Below are positions 1-6,747 of a DNA stretch of 11,931 nucleotides, piece after piece; within the stretch, counting starts at the first letter, position 1; every line of letters starts with the position of its first letter. Under the pieces are notes generated by a model. The model worked only from the letters and a program-made list of their open reading frames with translations, was not told where the DNA came from and did not search any database. Both the position numbers and the translations under genes were made by a program. The stretch comes from an uncultured Planctomycetaceae bacterium (GTDB taxonomy: Bacteria > Planctomycetota > Planctomycetia > Planctomycetales > Planctomycetaceae). The DNA lies in the NCBI GenBank assembly GCA_903921605.1, contig CAIXQV010000165.1, positions 1 to 11,931 of the forward strand. Direction: 5' to 3'.

Positions 1-2
1 AG

Positions 3-65
3 CTTTCTCGCAAAGCGGTCCTGACCGCGACGAAGAAAGACGAGCCTGCGGACGACGAAGAATAG
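3..65 (+). CDS. pnp: C-terminal tail of probable polynucleotide phosphorylase (partial)
   Basis: Frame 3 reads 20 codons ending in a TAG stop at 63-65, and the gene begins before the window. The peptide starts LSRKAVL and ends in an acidic tail KKDEPADDEE. The LSRKA stretch is the usual last strand of an S1 RNA-binding domain, and a short charged tail after it is typical of polynucleotide phosphorylase, the 3'-5' exoribonuclease of the RNA degradosome. Other S1-domain proteins, such as ribosomal protein S1, also end this way, so the identification rests on few residues. The strong terminator 31 nt downstream supports this being the end of a transcription unit. Confidence 0.5.
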   Translation, partial: LSRKAVLTATKKDEPADDEE

Positions 66-95
66 GTCTGCTTCTGTCCAGAAGTGAAAACCAAC

Positions 96-126
96 AGAAG
101 CCCGGCCCGCAAAGGCCGGGCTTCTT
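96..126 (+). terminator. Intrinsic terminator after the pnp-like gene
   Basis: A perfect 12-bp stem is formed by 96-107 (AGAAGCCCGGCC) and 114-125 (GGCCGGGCTTCT), with a six-base loop CGCAAA. The stem is very GC-rich. The 3' side ends in CTTCTTAATC, which gives only a modest run of T. It lies 31 nt beyond the stop codon at 63-65 and nothing else precedes it, so it most likely ends the upstream transcript. Confidence 0.8.
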
Positions 127-130
127 AATC

Positions 131-294
131 TGCAGGTCCTGACTGCCGGGCAGCAGTGATTTTGCAGGTCCTGCCTGCCGGGCTGGACTTCGCGACCTGG
201 ATGGCACCCAAGCCACCATCATCGGGCTGACTGGTCGGTTGTGAGTCGCACAGGTTCGCCTTGCGGAGAAAGTCCTTTCCGGCAGAAAGGACCT
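131..294. repeat. Three copies of a GGTCCT-CTGCCGG intergenic repeat
   Basis: Two direct copies of a 21-bp unit, TGCAGGTCCTGACTGCCGGGC, lie at 131-151 and 163-183, 32 bp apart and differing at one base. A third, inverted copy lies at 279-294; its reverse complement AGGTCCTTTCTGCCGG matches the core at 14 of 16 positions. The inverted copy is also one arm of an 8-bp hairpin (272-279 GTCCTTTC with 285-292 GAAAGGAC, loop CGGCA). Copy 1 holds the small palindrome CTGCCGGGCAG at 143-153. This looks like a family of short palindromic intergenic repeats. The rest of the 66-338 spacer holds no credible gene. Confidence 0.6.
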
Positions 295-338
295 ACCGTG
301 AAAATACATCGTGAAGACAATCGTACAGGATCGTCCTG

Positions 339-1055
339 ATGGAAATTCCCGACGCACAGCAGGAACACAAACGACTTCAGGCGGAGAATACCGAGCTGGC
401 AACGCTGGCCGGTGGACTCGCGCATGAGATTCGGAATCCACTATCGACCATAGGGATGAATCTGGAACTTCTGGCCGAAGAACTGGAAAGCGACGATTCT
501 CAGCGAGCACGGCGAATGCTGAGACGAATTGGCAACTTGCAGGGCGAATGTCGTAATCTGGAAGAGATCCTGAATGCCTTCCTGCAGTTTGCTCGTGCCG
601 GAGAACTGCATCTTTCGGACGGAAATCTGAACACGTTCGTTTCGGACTACGTCGACTTCCTTGAGCCACAGGCTAACAGCATGGAAGTCGAGCTGCGTCC
701 GCATTTGGACAGCGATCTTCCCGTTGTGATGCTCGACAAATCCCTGATGCGTCAGGCCCTTGTCAATCTTTGCCGAAATGCAATTGAAGCCATGCCGGAA
801 GGCGGTTCCATCGACCTGTTGACACGCACTCGTGGCGATGACGTAGTGCTGGAGATTATCGATACCGGCAAAGGAATGGACGAGAAAACTCGCGGGCAGA
901 TGTTTCAGGCTTTTTTCTCAACACGCTCCGGCGGAAGCGGCCTTGGACTTCCCACAGTGCGTAGAATCGTAGAAGCTCACCACGGTAGAATTTCCTGTGA
1001 GAGTGAGGTTGGAAAAGGAACTCGGTTTACGATTACGTTGCCCGCAAAACGATAG
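339..1055 (+). CDS. Sensor-less two-component histidine kinase (NtrB-like core)
   Basis: This 238-residue protein has only the transmitter half of a sensor kinase. It would autophosphorylate and pass phosphate to a response regulator, most likely the product of the next gene. The H-box is at residues 25-36 with phospho-acceptor H29 in AHEIRNPL. The N-box is at 139-155 (N147), the G1 box DTGKGM at 175-180, the F box near 191-194 and the G2 box GSGLGL at 199-204. There is no membrane segment, PAS or GAF domain; the first 24 residues are polar and probably helical. The frame is closed upstream by TGA at 312-314, so no sensor domain is being missed in this frame. AGGA at 327-330 is a good ribosome site 8 nt before the ATG. 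Input is probably from a partner protein. Confidence 0.88.
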   Translation: MEIPDAQQEHKRLQAENTELATLAGGLAHEIRNPLSTIGMNLELLAEELESDDSQRARRMLRRIGNLQGECRNLEEILNAFLQFARAGELHLSDGNLNTFVSDYVDFLEPQANSMEVELRPHLDSDLPVVMLDKSLMRQALVNLCRNAIEAMPEGGSIDLLTRTRGDDVVLEIIDTGKGMDEKTRGQMFQAFFSTRSGGSGLGLPTVRRIVEAHHGRISCESEVGKGTRFTITLPAKR

Positions 1056-1096
1056 AATATGGTTCTTTCAACGGCGCGGCCCGGATCGATATCCGT

Positions 1097-1137
1097 GCCA
1101 ATACCGAAATCGAAAAACGCACCCGCGGCCAATACCG
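1097..1137. repeat. Paired GCCAATACCG repeats before the response regulator gene
   Basis: The 10-mer GCCAATACCG occurs at 1097-1106 and again at 1128-1137, a 31-bp offset close to three helical turns. The second copy is flanked so that CGCGG (1124-1128) can pair with CCGCG (1135-1139). Another small hairpin, CGGAT-CGAT-ATCCG, lies at 1082-1095. Same-face direct repeats upstream of a regulator gene would suit an operator, possibly for autoregulation. This is inferred from layout only. Confidence 0.3.
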
Positions 1138-1158
1138 CGCAGCTCACAATAGTTTTCT

Positions 1159-2577
1159 ATGGCTGAAGTAAAAAACGATCCTGCAGATCTTTCCACAATC
1201 CCCGTGCGAGTGCTCATCGTTGACGACGACGAAGGGCATGCTCAGGCGGTGGCGGATTCCCTTGCGCGAATTAATTGCGATTGTCGAGTCGCAGGTTCTG
1301 GAGAACGCGGCTCCCAATTGATTGCCGCCGAATCTTGGGACGTGATCGTCACCGACCTGCGAATGGGCGAAGTCGACGGCCTCGAAATCCTTCGACAGGC
1401 GAAGGAAGAGCTGCCCGAAGCCGAAGTGATTGTGCTCACAGGTCATGGCTCAATCGCATCGGCCGTGACCGCAATGCAGCACGGCGCCTACACCTATCTC
1501 ACCAAGCCACTCGACATTGGCGAACTGCGATCAGCCGTTGAAAAAGCGTCCGCTCGATTGCGACTGATTCGTAAGAACGCGGAACTCCGCCGAGCACTCG
1601 AGGAGCGTTTCGGCTTCGAAGGCGTCATCGGCAACAGTCCGCAGATGAGCCGTATCGTCGAAATTCTAAAAAGCGTTGCCCCGACCGACAGCACGGTCAT
1701 GATTCAAGGCGAAAACGGCACCGGCAAAGAACTGGTCGCTCGAGCATTGCATCAGAACAGTCCTCGCAAGAATAAGCCGTTCGTGCCACTGAATATCTCC
1801 GCATTGCCAGGCAGCATTCTGGAGAGCGAACTGTTCGGTCACGAGGCCGGTGCATTCACTGGCGCAACTGGTCGCCGTATTGGCAAGTTCGAACATGCCA
1901 ACGGAGGAACTCTGTTCCTGGACGAAGTCGGCGAAATGCCGATGGACACTCAGGTAAAGCTCCTGCGAGTTCTCGAAGAGCGTAAAATCACGCGCTTGGG
2001 TGCCAACGACGAACTGGGCATTAACGTCCGTCTGGTCGCGGCCACGAACGCAGATCTGCAGAAGATGGTTCAGGACGGCAAGTTCCGCGAAGATCTCTAT
2101 TACCGAATCAATGTCGTCAACATTTTTCTTCCACCATTGCGCGAACGAATGGGCGATCTTCCGTTGTTGATGGAGCATTTCCTGCGGGAATTGTCTCGTC
2201 GCACGGGGCGTGAGGTGCAGGGATTTTCGCGAGCAGCCCGGAAGGCTCTGCTGGCTTATCACTGGCCGGGAAATATTCGCCAGTTGCGAAACACGATCGA
2301 ACGCATGCTGGTGCTGGATTCCGACGGCGTGCTGGACATTGACGGTCTTCCGCCGGAGATTGCCGTGCTGGTGAAGGATCAAATTCCCGAACCCGATATG
2401 GATGTCCCATCCGGTGCTGATTCGCTCATTGGCAAGCCCATGACCGAAGTTGAAAAATACTACATCGAACGTGCGCTGGATCTGACGGACGGTAACCGCG
2501 AAGAAGCCTCCAGGATGCTGGAGATCGGTGAGCGGACCCTGTACCGCAAGATCAAAGAATACGACCTGCGAAAGTGA
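1159..2577 (+). CDS. Sigma54-dependent response regulator, NtrC/AtoC type
   Basis: The 472-residue protein has the standard three-domain layout of bacterial enhancer-binding proteins. The receiver domain covers residues 16-135, with acid pocket D22-D24, phospho-acceptor D66, T94 and K116. The AAA+ domain covers about 152-385, with Walker A GENGTGKE at 184-191, the sigma54-contacting GAFTGA loop at 231-236 and Walker B D255-E256. A Fis-type helix-turn-helix occupies about 428-472. All key residues are present, so it should be a phosphorylation-controlled activator of sigma54 promoters. It follows the histidine kinase by 103 nt, its likely phosphodonor. No strong Shine-Dalgarno precedes the ATG. 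The stop overlaps the next start. Confidence 0.95.
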   Translation: MAEVKNDPADLSTIPVRVLIVDDDEGHAQAVADSLARINCDCRVAGSGERGSQLIAAESWDVIVTDLRMGEVDGLEILRQAKEELPEAEVIVLTGHGSIASAVTAMQHGAYTYLTKPLDIGELRSAVEKASARLRLIRKNAELRRALEERFGFEGVIGNSPQMSRIVEILKSVAPTDSTVMIQGENGTGKELVARALHQNSPRKNKPFVPLNISALPGSILESELFGHEAGAFTGATGRRIGKFEHANGGTLFLDEVGEMPMDTQVKLLRVLEERKITRLGANDELGINVRLVAATNADLQKMVQDGKFREDLYYRINVVNIFLPPLRERMGDLPLLMEHFLRELSRRTGREVQGFSRAARKALLAYHWPGNIRQLRNTIERMLVLDSDGVLDIDGLPPEIAVLVKDQIPEPDMDVPSGADSLIGKPMTEVEKYYIERALDLTDGNREEASRMLEIGERTLYRKIKEYDLRK

Positions 2578-3467
2578 TGGCTAAGCCAGCGATACTACGA
2601 AGGAAACTGATGTACATTGTCGGCGGAATGCTGATTTGCTATCTGGTGCTGTGCGTTGTTGCCGCCATGTTTCAAAGGCAACTGATGTATCCTGCAACGC
2701 AAGCCGAATCGCTGCCGCTGGCCTCCTTCCCGGAATTGAAGCGATCGTTTGAAAAGCTGACTGACGTTGCGTTCCCGTCACATGACGAAGCGATCATTCG
2801 CGGTTGGCATCTGCAGGTTCAGTCGACGCCGTCGGAGCAACTGATTCTGCTGCTGCACGGCAACGGAGGACATCGCGCCTTCAGGACCCGCTGGTATGAA
2901 TTAGCCAGCTCCCTGAAAACGGATGTGCTGACCATCGATTATCACGGCTATGGAGACTCCGAAGGAACCCCGTCTGAGCCGGCTCTGATCAGCGACGCGA
3001 AAGCCACCTGGGACTACGCCGTGACGAAGCTGGGTTACTCGCCCTCCAAAATAGTGATCCTTGGAGAATCGATGGGCGGAGGAGTCGGAGTACAACTGGC
3101 CGCGATTCAATGTCGCAGAAATCAGGCCCCAGCCGGATTGATTCTGTCCGCAACGTTTTCTTCGATGGTTGAAACCGCCAGTCGTAAGTTTCGCTGGCTC
3201 CCCGTGAACCTCATGCTTCAGGACCGATACCATTCTGATCGGCATATTCCGGAAGTGAATTGCCCAGTCCTGCAGTTCCACGGAGAAGACGACAGCCTTG
3301 TTCCGTTGGCGCTTGGGCAACGATTGCACGAGCTTGCTCCTGCTGTGTCCAGGAGTGGAATCCCCAGGTCGCTGATTGTATACCCGCAGACCGAGCACAA
3401 TAACGTGTTGCGTTTGAACGCTGATGCGATGCGGATACAGATCGCCGAATTTCTGCGTCGCCTCTGA
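2577..3467 (+). CDS. Membrane-anchored alpha/beta hydrolase
   Basis: From ATG 2577 the protein has 296 residues; a GTG start at 2574 would add one. Either start overlaps the regulator stop (TGATG/GTGA), implying translational coupling. Residues 12-31 form one hydrophobic segment after a basic N-terminus, so it is probably an N-terminally anchored protein with the catalytic domain outside the cytoplasm. The hydrolase fold shows the oxyanion motif HGNGG (94-98), nucleophile elbow GESMGG with S165, acid D239 in HGEDDSLVP and catalytic H274. The closest family by pattern is the BEM46/ABHD13-like serine hydrolases, whose bacterial substrates are mostly unknown. Esterase or thioesterase activity is plausible but the substrate cannot be read from sequence. 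Confidence 0.88.
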   Translation: MAKPAILRRKLMYIVGGMLICYLVLCVVAAMFQRQLMYPATQAESLPLASFPELKRSFEKLTDVAFPSHDEAIIRGWHLQVQSTPSEQLILLLHGNGGHRAFRTRWYELASSLKTDVLTIDYHGYGDSEGTPSEPALISDAKATWDYAVTKLGYSPSKIVILGESMGGGVGVQLAAIQCRRNQAPAGLILSATFSSMVETASRKFRWLPVNLMLQDRYHSDRHIPEVNCPVLQFHGEDDSLVPLALGQRLHELAPAVSRSGIPRSLIVYPQTEHNNVLRLNADAMRIQIAEFLRRL

Positions 3468-3754
3468 AGTGACCTTATTCTGTGCGTGGCAACGATTGAG
3501 GCAATGAGCTGATGGTTGTCTCCGGCGAACACCCTGCCTCAATCGAGGCCGTCTGAGGAATAAAATCTTCGACAGACGTGGATTTCCTGTGGTGAAATTC
3601 GCGAAATGGGGAAGACAGAAAACCGATTTTCGGCTAGATTGCCGAACTCGTTTTCGCGCAACACAACCGGAAAGTTTCCCCTGATGGATCACAGGGAGAA
3701 GCCATTCAATCCCCCATGTGTTGTCAGTGTGTCGTCGAGTCAGGGAAGTCATCG
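3468..3754 (+). promoter_or_regulatory. Spacer with mutually exclusive hairpins upstream of the rod-like gene
   Basis: No gene is credible in this 287-nt gap. A perfect 11-bp inverted repeat pairs 3493-3503 (CGATTGAGGCA) with 3535-3545 (TGCCTCAATCG) across a 31-nt loop. The GCCTC part of the 3' arm (3536-3540) can instead pair with GAGGC at 3545-3549 across a four-base loop, so the two hairpins exclude one another. Neither is followed by a T run, so this is not a plain terminator. A smaller hairpin, TTCGGC-TAGATT-GCCGAA, lies at 3629-3646 with TTTT at 3651-3654 and might be a weak terminator. Confidence 0.35.
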
Positions 3755-4987
3755 ATGCAACAGTTTGTGGCCTTTGCCGTCGCGTCTGCCGTTCTTTTCA
3801 CCGCAGGACTGATCGCCGGACAAGGTGTCGATCGCTCGGATGAAACTGTATCGCCGCCAGTTACGGTATCGTCGCCAACGACAGCGACAGACGTTACTCC
3901 CGACGATTCGGCAGTCATCACCGAACAGGAAACTCCGGATGAACCGCTGGCAAAGCCGATGCCTTCTCCCATCATGAATGCCAGTCATCAGCAGCAGGAA
4001 GAAGTCACCGACCACTACTTTTTTTCCTCGGTGGACGGCACTGCCAATTCGACCAGCTCCAGTCAGTCCAGCACAGACCGGACGACCGAAACTTCAACAG
4101 CCCAGATCACGGTGGCGAATCCTGAAGCGAGACGTCAACTGGAGTCGCTCATCCTGCGAATGTTTCCAGACGCCGCTGCAGAGACAGTCGCCGCGTGGGC
4201 CGACGCTTATTCTGATATGGATCTCGGGGAAGTGGAGTTCATTCTTGAGCAAAAGCGATCCCTGTCCGGTTCACTGGACTCCGAAATCGCCACAGCGATG
4301 CTCGGAACACCGCTCGGGGCGACTACGGCGGAGTCTCTTCTTTCGCCACAAGCCATGAGCCCGATTGTGGAGGCACAGAACGCTGTTCGCTCTAATCTGC
4401 AGTCTGCCTGGTCTTCCGGATATCGACGCACGGTTGTGATTCCGGAAGCCGTGAGCAATCAGAGCATTCCGGGAAGTATCGCGTTGACGCCACGACAGGT
4501 GACGATGTTTCGAAGCTTCGAAACCGGTCAGTTGCAGCCTTCGCCAGTTCCTACACATGTCGCGATCGCGTCAAAGAACGGCGCGCTAATGTTTTGCCTT
4601 GATGGAAACCTGTTTACTCGTCGAGGTGACTTTCAGCGACTGGCGGATGGCCGACTGGGACTTGTGACTTCGTCGGGCAGCTATGCTCTGAAGGATTCAA
4701 CACCGATCCCGGAGTCTGTCACGAGCATCGAAATCACAACCAGTGGCGAGATCATGTACGATGCGGAGGGTCAGCCAGTATCCGCCGGACTCGTGGGAAT
4801 CGTGGAGCTGTCAGAATTGAATCGCCTTCAGACCGTTGACGGTGTATTCTTTACCAGTGAAACTTTGAACGCGTCTTCAGTACCAGCGGCGAACGCCGAG
4901 CTGACGACATATCAGCTGGAGATGTCCAACGTGAATCGCACGGATGACACTCAGTTGCTGGAACTTCTGAACACCGAACTGCCTTAA
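3755..4987 (+). CDS. Membrane-anchored protein with divergent flagellar rod (FlgG/FlgF-like) domain
   Basis: I start this 410-residue protein at ATG 3755 because AGGGA at 3742-3746 sits 8 nt before it; the earlier ATG at 3716 has no well-placed ribosome site. Residues 4-22 are a hydrophobic anchor or signal peptide, followed by a Ser/Thr/Pro-rich stretch (about 28-120). A helical, acidic segment follows (124-170). Residues 200-410 resemble a flagellar rod/hook protein. A degenerate N-terminal helix is at 207-226 (EAQNAVRSNLQSAWSSGYRR), compared with the usual NNLANVNTTGFKR. Next come FETGQLQPSPVPTHVAI (255-271), FTRRGDFQRLADGRLGLVTS (287-306) and a closing LEMSNVN (388-394). No other flagellar gene is nearby. 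The first gene of an apparent operon, it ends 10 nt before the thioredoxin-like gene. A true flagellar role is uncertain. Confidence 0.7.
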   Translation: MQQFVAFAVASAVLFTAGLIAGQGVDRSDETVSPPVTVSSPTTATDVTPDDSAVITEQETPDEPLAKPMPSPIMNASHQQQEEVTDHYFFSSVDGTANSTSSSQSSTDRTTETSTAQITVANPEARRQLESLILRMFPDAAAETVAAWADAYSDMDLGEVEFILEQKRSLSGSLDSEIATAMLGTPLGATTAESLLSPQAMSPIVEAQNAVRSNLQSAWSSGYRRTVVIPEAVSNQSIPGSIALTPRQVTMFRSFETGQLQPSPVPTHVAIASKNGALMFCLDGNLFTRRGDFQRLADGRLGLVTSSGSYALKDSTPIPESVTSIEITTSGEIMYDAEGQPVSAGLVGIVELSELNRLQTVDGVFFTSETLNASSVPAANAELTTYQLEMSNVNRTDDTQLLELLNTELP

Positions 4988-4997
4988 AGACACTGCA

Positions 4998-5600
4998 ATG
5001 AAACGATACGTCCTTGCTGCTGCTGCTTTCTTTTTTTCCGTCACGCTGATCAGCTCGTTCAAATCGGCCGAGCTTCTGCAAGCCGACGAGAAAGCAGCTC
5101 AAACTGATGAAGCAAAGATCACGCTCACAGCAGGTACGTGGGAAAACGTGCTGGAACAAGTCAAAGCTAACAAGGGGCGTATCGTCGTTGTCGACATCTG
5201 GTCCACCTCCTGCTTACCGTGCATGACGGAGTTCCCGAACCTTGTGGAACTGCAGAAGACTCACGGAGATAAGATCGCCTGCATCAGTTTCAATGTGGAC
5301 TACGTCGGAATCAAGAGCAAGCCGGCCGAGTTCTACCGGGCACGGGTTGAGGCATTCCTCACAAAACAAAAGGCAACGTTTTCCAACGTGCTGTGCAACG
5401 TCGAATCCGACAAGGTCTTCGAGAAACTTGAGCTGTCCTCAATCCCTGCTGTTTACGTATTCGATGCTGAAGGCAAGGAAGTTCGCCGCTTCGACGACAG
5501 CCTGTTGGAAGACGGTGAAGAAGAAGCCTTCACGTATAAGGCTGATATCAATCCGTTCATCAAAAGCCTCGTGGATCAACTCGGCCAGGCCGGGAAGTGA
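4998..5600 (+). CDS. Exported TlpA-like thioredoxin-fold protein
   Basis: The 200-residue protein begins with a signal-like N-terminus (MKRY, then a hydrophobic run to about residue 20), so it probably acts in the periplasm, free or tethered. The thioredoxin fold spans about residues 42-195. The active site reads WSTSCLPCM with C72 and C75, and the cis-proline is P150 in SSIPAVYVF. The dipeptide LP between the cysteines replaces the GP of thioredoxin, which would shift redox potential; the cysteine pair itself is intact. TlpA/ResA-type proteins reduce or exchange disulfides of specific exported partners. It lies 10 nt after the rod-like gene and its stop overlaps the kinase-like gene, so the three probably share a transcript. 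The upstream product has few cysteines, so it is not an obvious substrate. Confidence 0.88.
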   Translation: MKRYVLAAAAFFFSVTLISSFKSAELLQADEKAAQTDEAKITLTAGTWENVLEQVKANKGRIVVVDIWSTSCLPCMTEFPNLVELQKTHGDKIACISFNVDYVGIKSKPAEFYRARVEAFLTKQKATFSNVLCNVESDKVFEKLELSSIPAVYVFDAEGKEVRRFDDSLLEDGEEEAFTYKADINPFIKSLVDQLGQAGK

Positions 5601-6700
5601 TCCCTAGCGATCAATTGAACATTACTGAAGCAAAGTCGATCGCAGCTTTGTACGGCATTGATCTGGTCACTGTCTCTGCGGCAGGCGGGGGGTTCAGTGG
5701 GGCTTGTGTTCATCGAGCAGAAGATTCTTCCGGTTCTGCCTTCGCAATGCGGCGAACACCTCACTCTGAGTTGATGCCGACCGAGCGATACTGCGAAATG
5801 GTGGCTCTGTTGCGTGAAATGTCGTCGCGTGGATGCGGCATGATTCCGGTGCCGCTGCGTCATCAGCAATCGTCCCTCACAATTCTGCAGACGTTCCATC
5901 AGCCGGCCTTTGTGAATCTGGATAGCAGTCAGACTCGCATTCAGGCGAATGACGGCGTGTGGCAGATGGAGCCGTGGATGCTCGGGGAACCTGCACAAGG
6001 GCCGCCAACTCCCGGTCAGATTAAATCCACTCTTGAGGCACTCTCACTCTTTCACAACACCGCCGCCGAGTGCACCCAGGCCCGCTCGGACGCTCGATCA
6101 ATCGCACCATGGTTTCACGTATCGGAAGGATACGCGCCGGGAATCTCCCGCAGACTTTCAATCGTCACCGAACTCGGTGATGGACTGCTCACGAGTTTCA
6201 TCAAATCAGTTGCTGCTGAGACCGATCCGGAGTTTCGCGATTGTGCCAAACGCGTGTGTGCCGCTCTGGAGTTCTGGCTGCCATGGCTGGGGAAGCAACT
6301 CACTGAAGTTGCTCGTTCCTCGTATCGACTTCAACCGGTCGTAAGAGATCTCTGGAGACCGCACGTCTTATTCACTGCAGAACGTGTCACCGGAATCATC
6401 GACCTGAATGCCATGGCGACCGACCACGTGGGACTGGATGTGACGCGACTATTTCGAAGCTGGTTCGGTGCGGATATTGATCGAATTCGCGAGACGCTGA
6501 TCTCGTTTCGCTCACAACGGTTACTTGATGCGAGTGAATGGCGATTGCTGCAGGCTTACGATGCATCGACGGCGCTGCTGAGTCCCGTGACGTGGCTCCG
6601 ACGACGATTCATCCATGCCGCAGCAGATTGCACCAGTCCCGAAGTGCTCCTGCGTCTTGCAGAGTTAACCTCAGTGGCAGAGCGGTTTGAGCCGCTGTGA
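5597..6700 (+). CDS. APH/choline-kinase-fold protein with altered catalytic motifs
   Basis: Translation begins at GTG 5597, overlapping the preceding stop as GTGA, and gives 367 residues. A glycine-rich loop lies at 27-36 (SAAGGGFSGA). The Brenner-type motif HxDxxxxN appears as VRDLWRPH (249-256): the catalytic D251 is kept, but H is replaced by V249 and the metal-binding N by H256. The following metal site reads IIDLNAM with D269, close to the usual D-x-D. The expected nucleotide-binding lysine appears as arginine (R52 or R53 in FAMRR). Family members phosphorylate small molecules such as aminoglycosides, choline or homoserine. With these changes it could be a specialised kinase or an inactive pseudokinase. 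Nothing here supports an antibiotic-resistance role. Confidence 0.75.
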   Translation: MIPSDQLNITEAKSIAALYGIDLVTVSAAGGGFSGACVHRAEDSSGSAFAMRRTPHSELMPTERYCEMVALLREMSSRGCGMIPVPLRHQQSSLTILQTFHQPAFVNLDSSQTRIQANDGVWQMEPWMLGEPAQGPPTPGQIKSTLEALSLFHNTAAECTQARSDARSIAPWFHVSEGYAPGISRRLSIVTELGDGLLTSFIKSVAAETDPEFRDCAKRVCAALEFWLPWLGKQLTEVARSSYRLQPVVRDLWRPHVLFTAERVTGIIDLNAMATDHVGLDVTRLFRSWFGADIDRIRETLISFRSQRLLDASEWRLLQAYDASTALLSPVTWLRRRFIHAAADCTSPEVLLRLAELTSVAERFEPL

Positions 6701-6747
6701 GAACGGGCCGCCGAGGTATTGAGGATCCACAATGCATCGACAAACCA

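Noticed and set aside
202..216. TGGCAC as the -24 half of a sigma54 promoter before the histidine kinase
   Set aside because: The bases ten positions after the GG are AC rather than GC, so the -12 half is missing.
3487..3503. TGGCAACGATTGAGGCA as a sigma54 promoter
   Set aside because: GG and GC are separated by 11 rather than 10 bases, and the segment is part of an 11-bp inverted repeat that explains it better.
3716..3754. Upstream ATG start giving a 13-residue longer rod-like protein
   Set aside because: No ribosome site at proper spacing; the extra residues would put a polar, Cys-rich stretch before the hydrophobic anchor, whereas ATG 3755 has AGGGA 8 nt upstream.
3606..3812. 68-residue plus-strand reading frame overlapping the start of the rod-like gene
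   Set aside because: No recognisable motif, it overlaps the well-supported gene at 3755, and its composition does not look coding.
6678..6699. AGCGG-TTTGAG-CCGCT hairpin as a terminator of the kinase-like gene
   Set aside because: It lies inside the last codons and is not followed by a T run.
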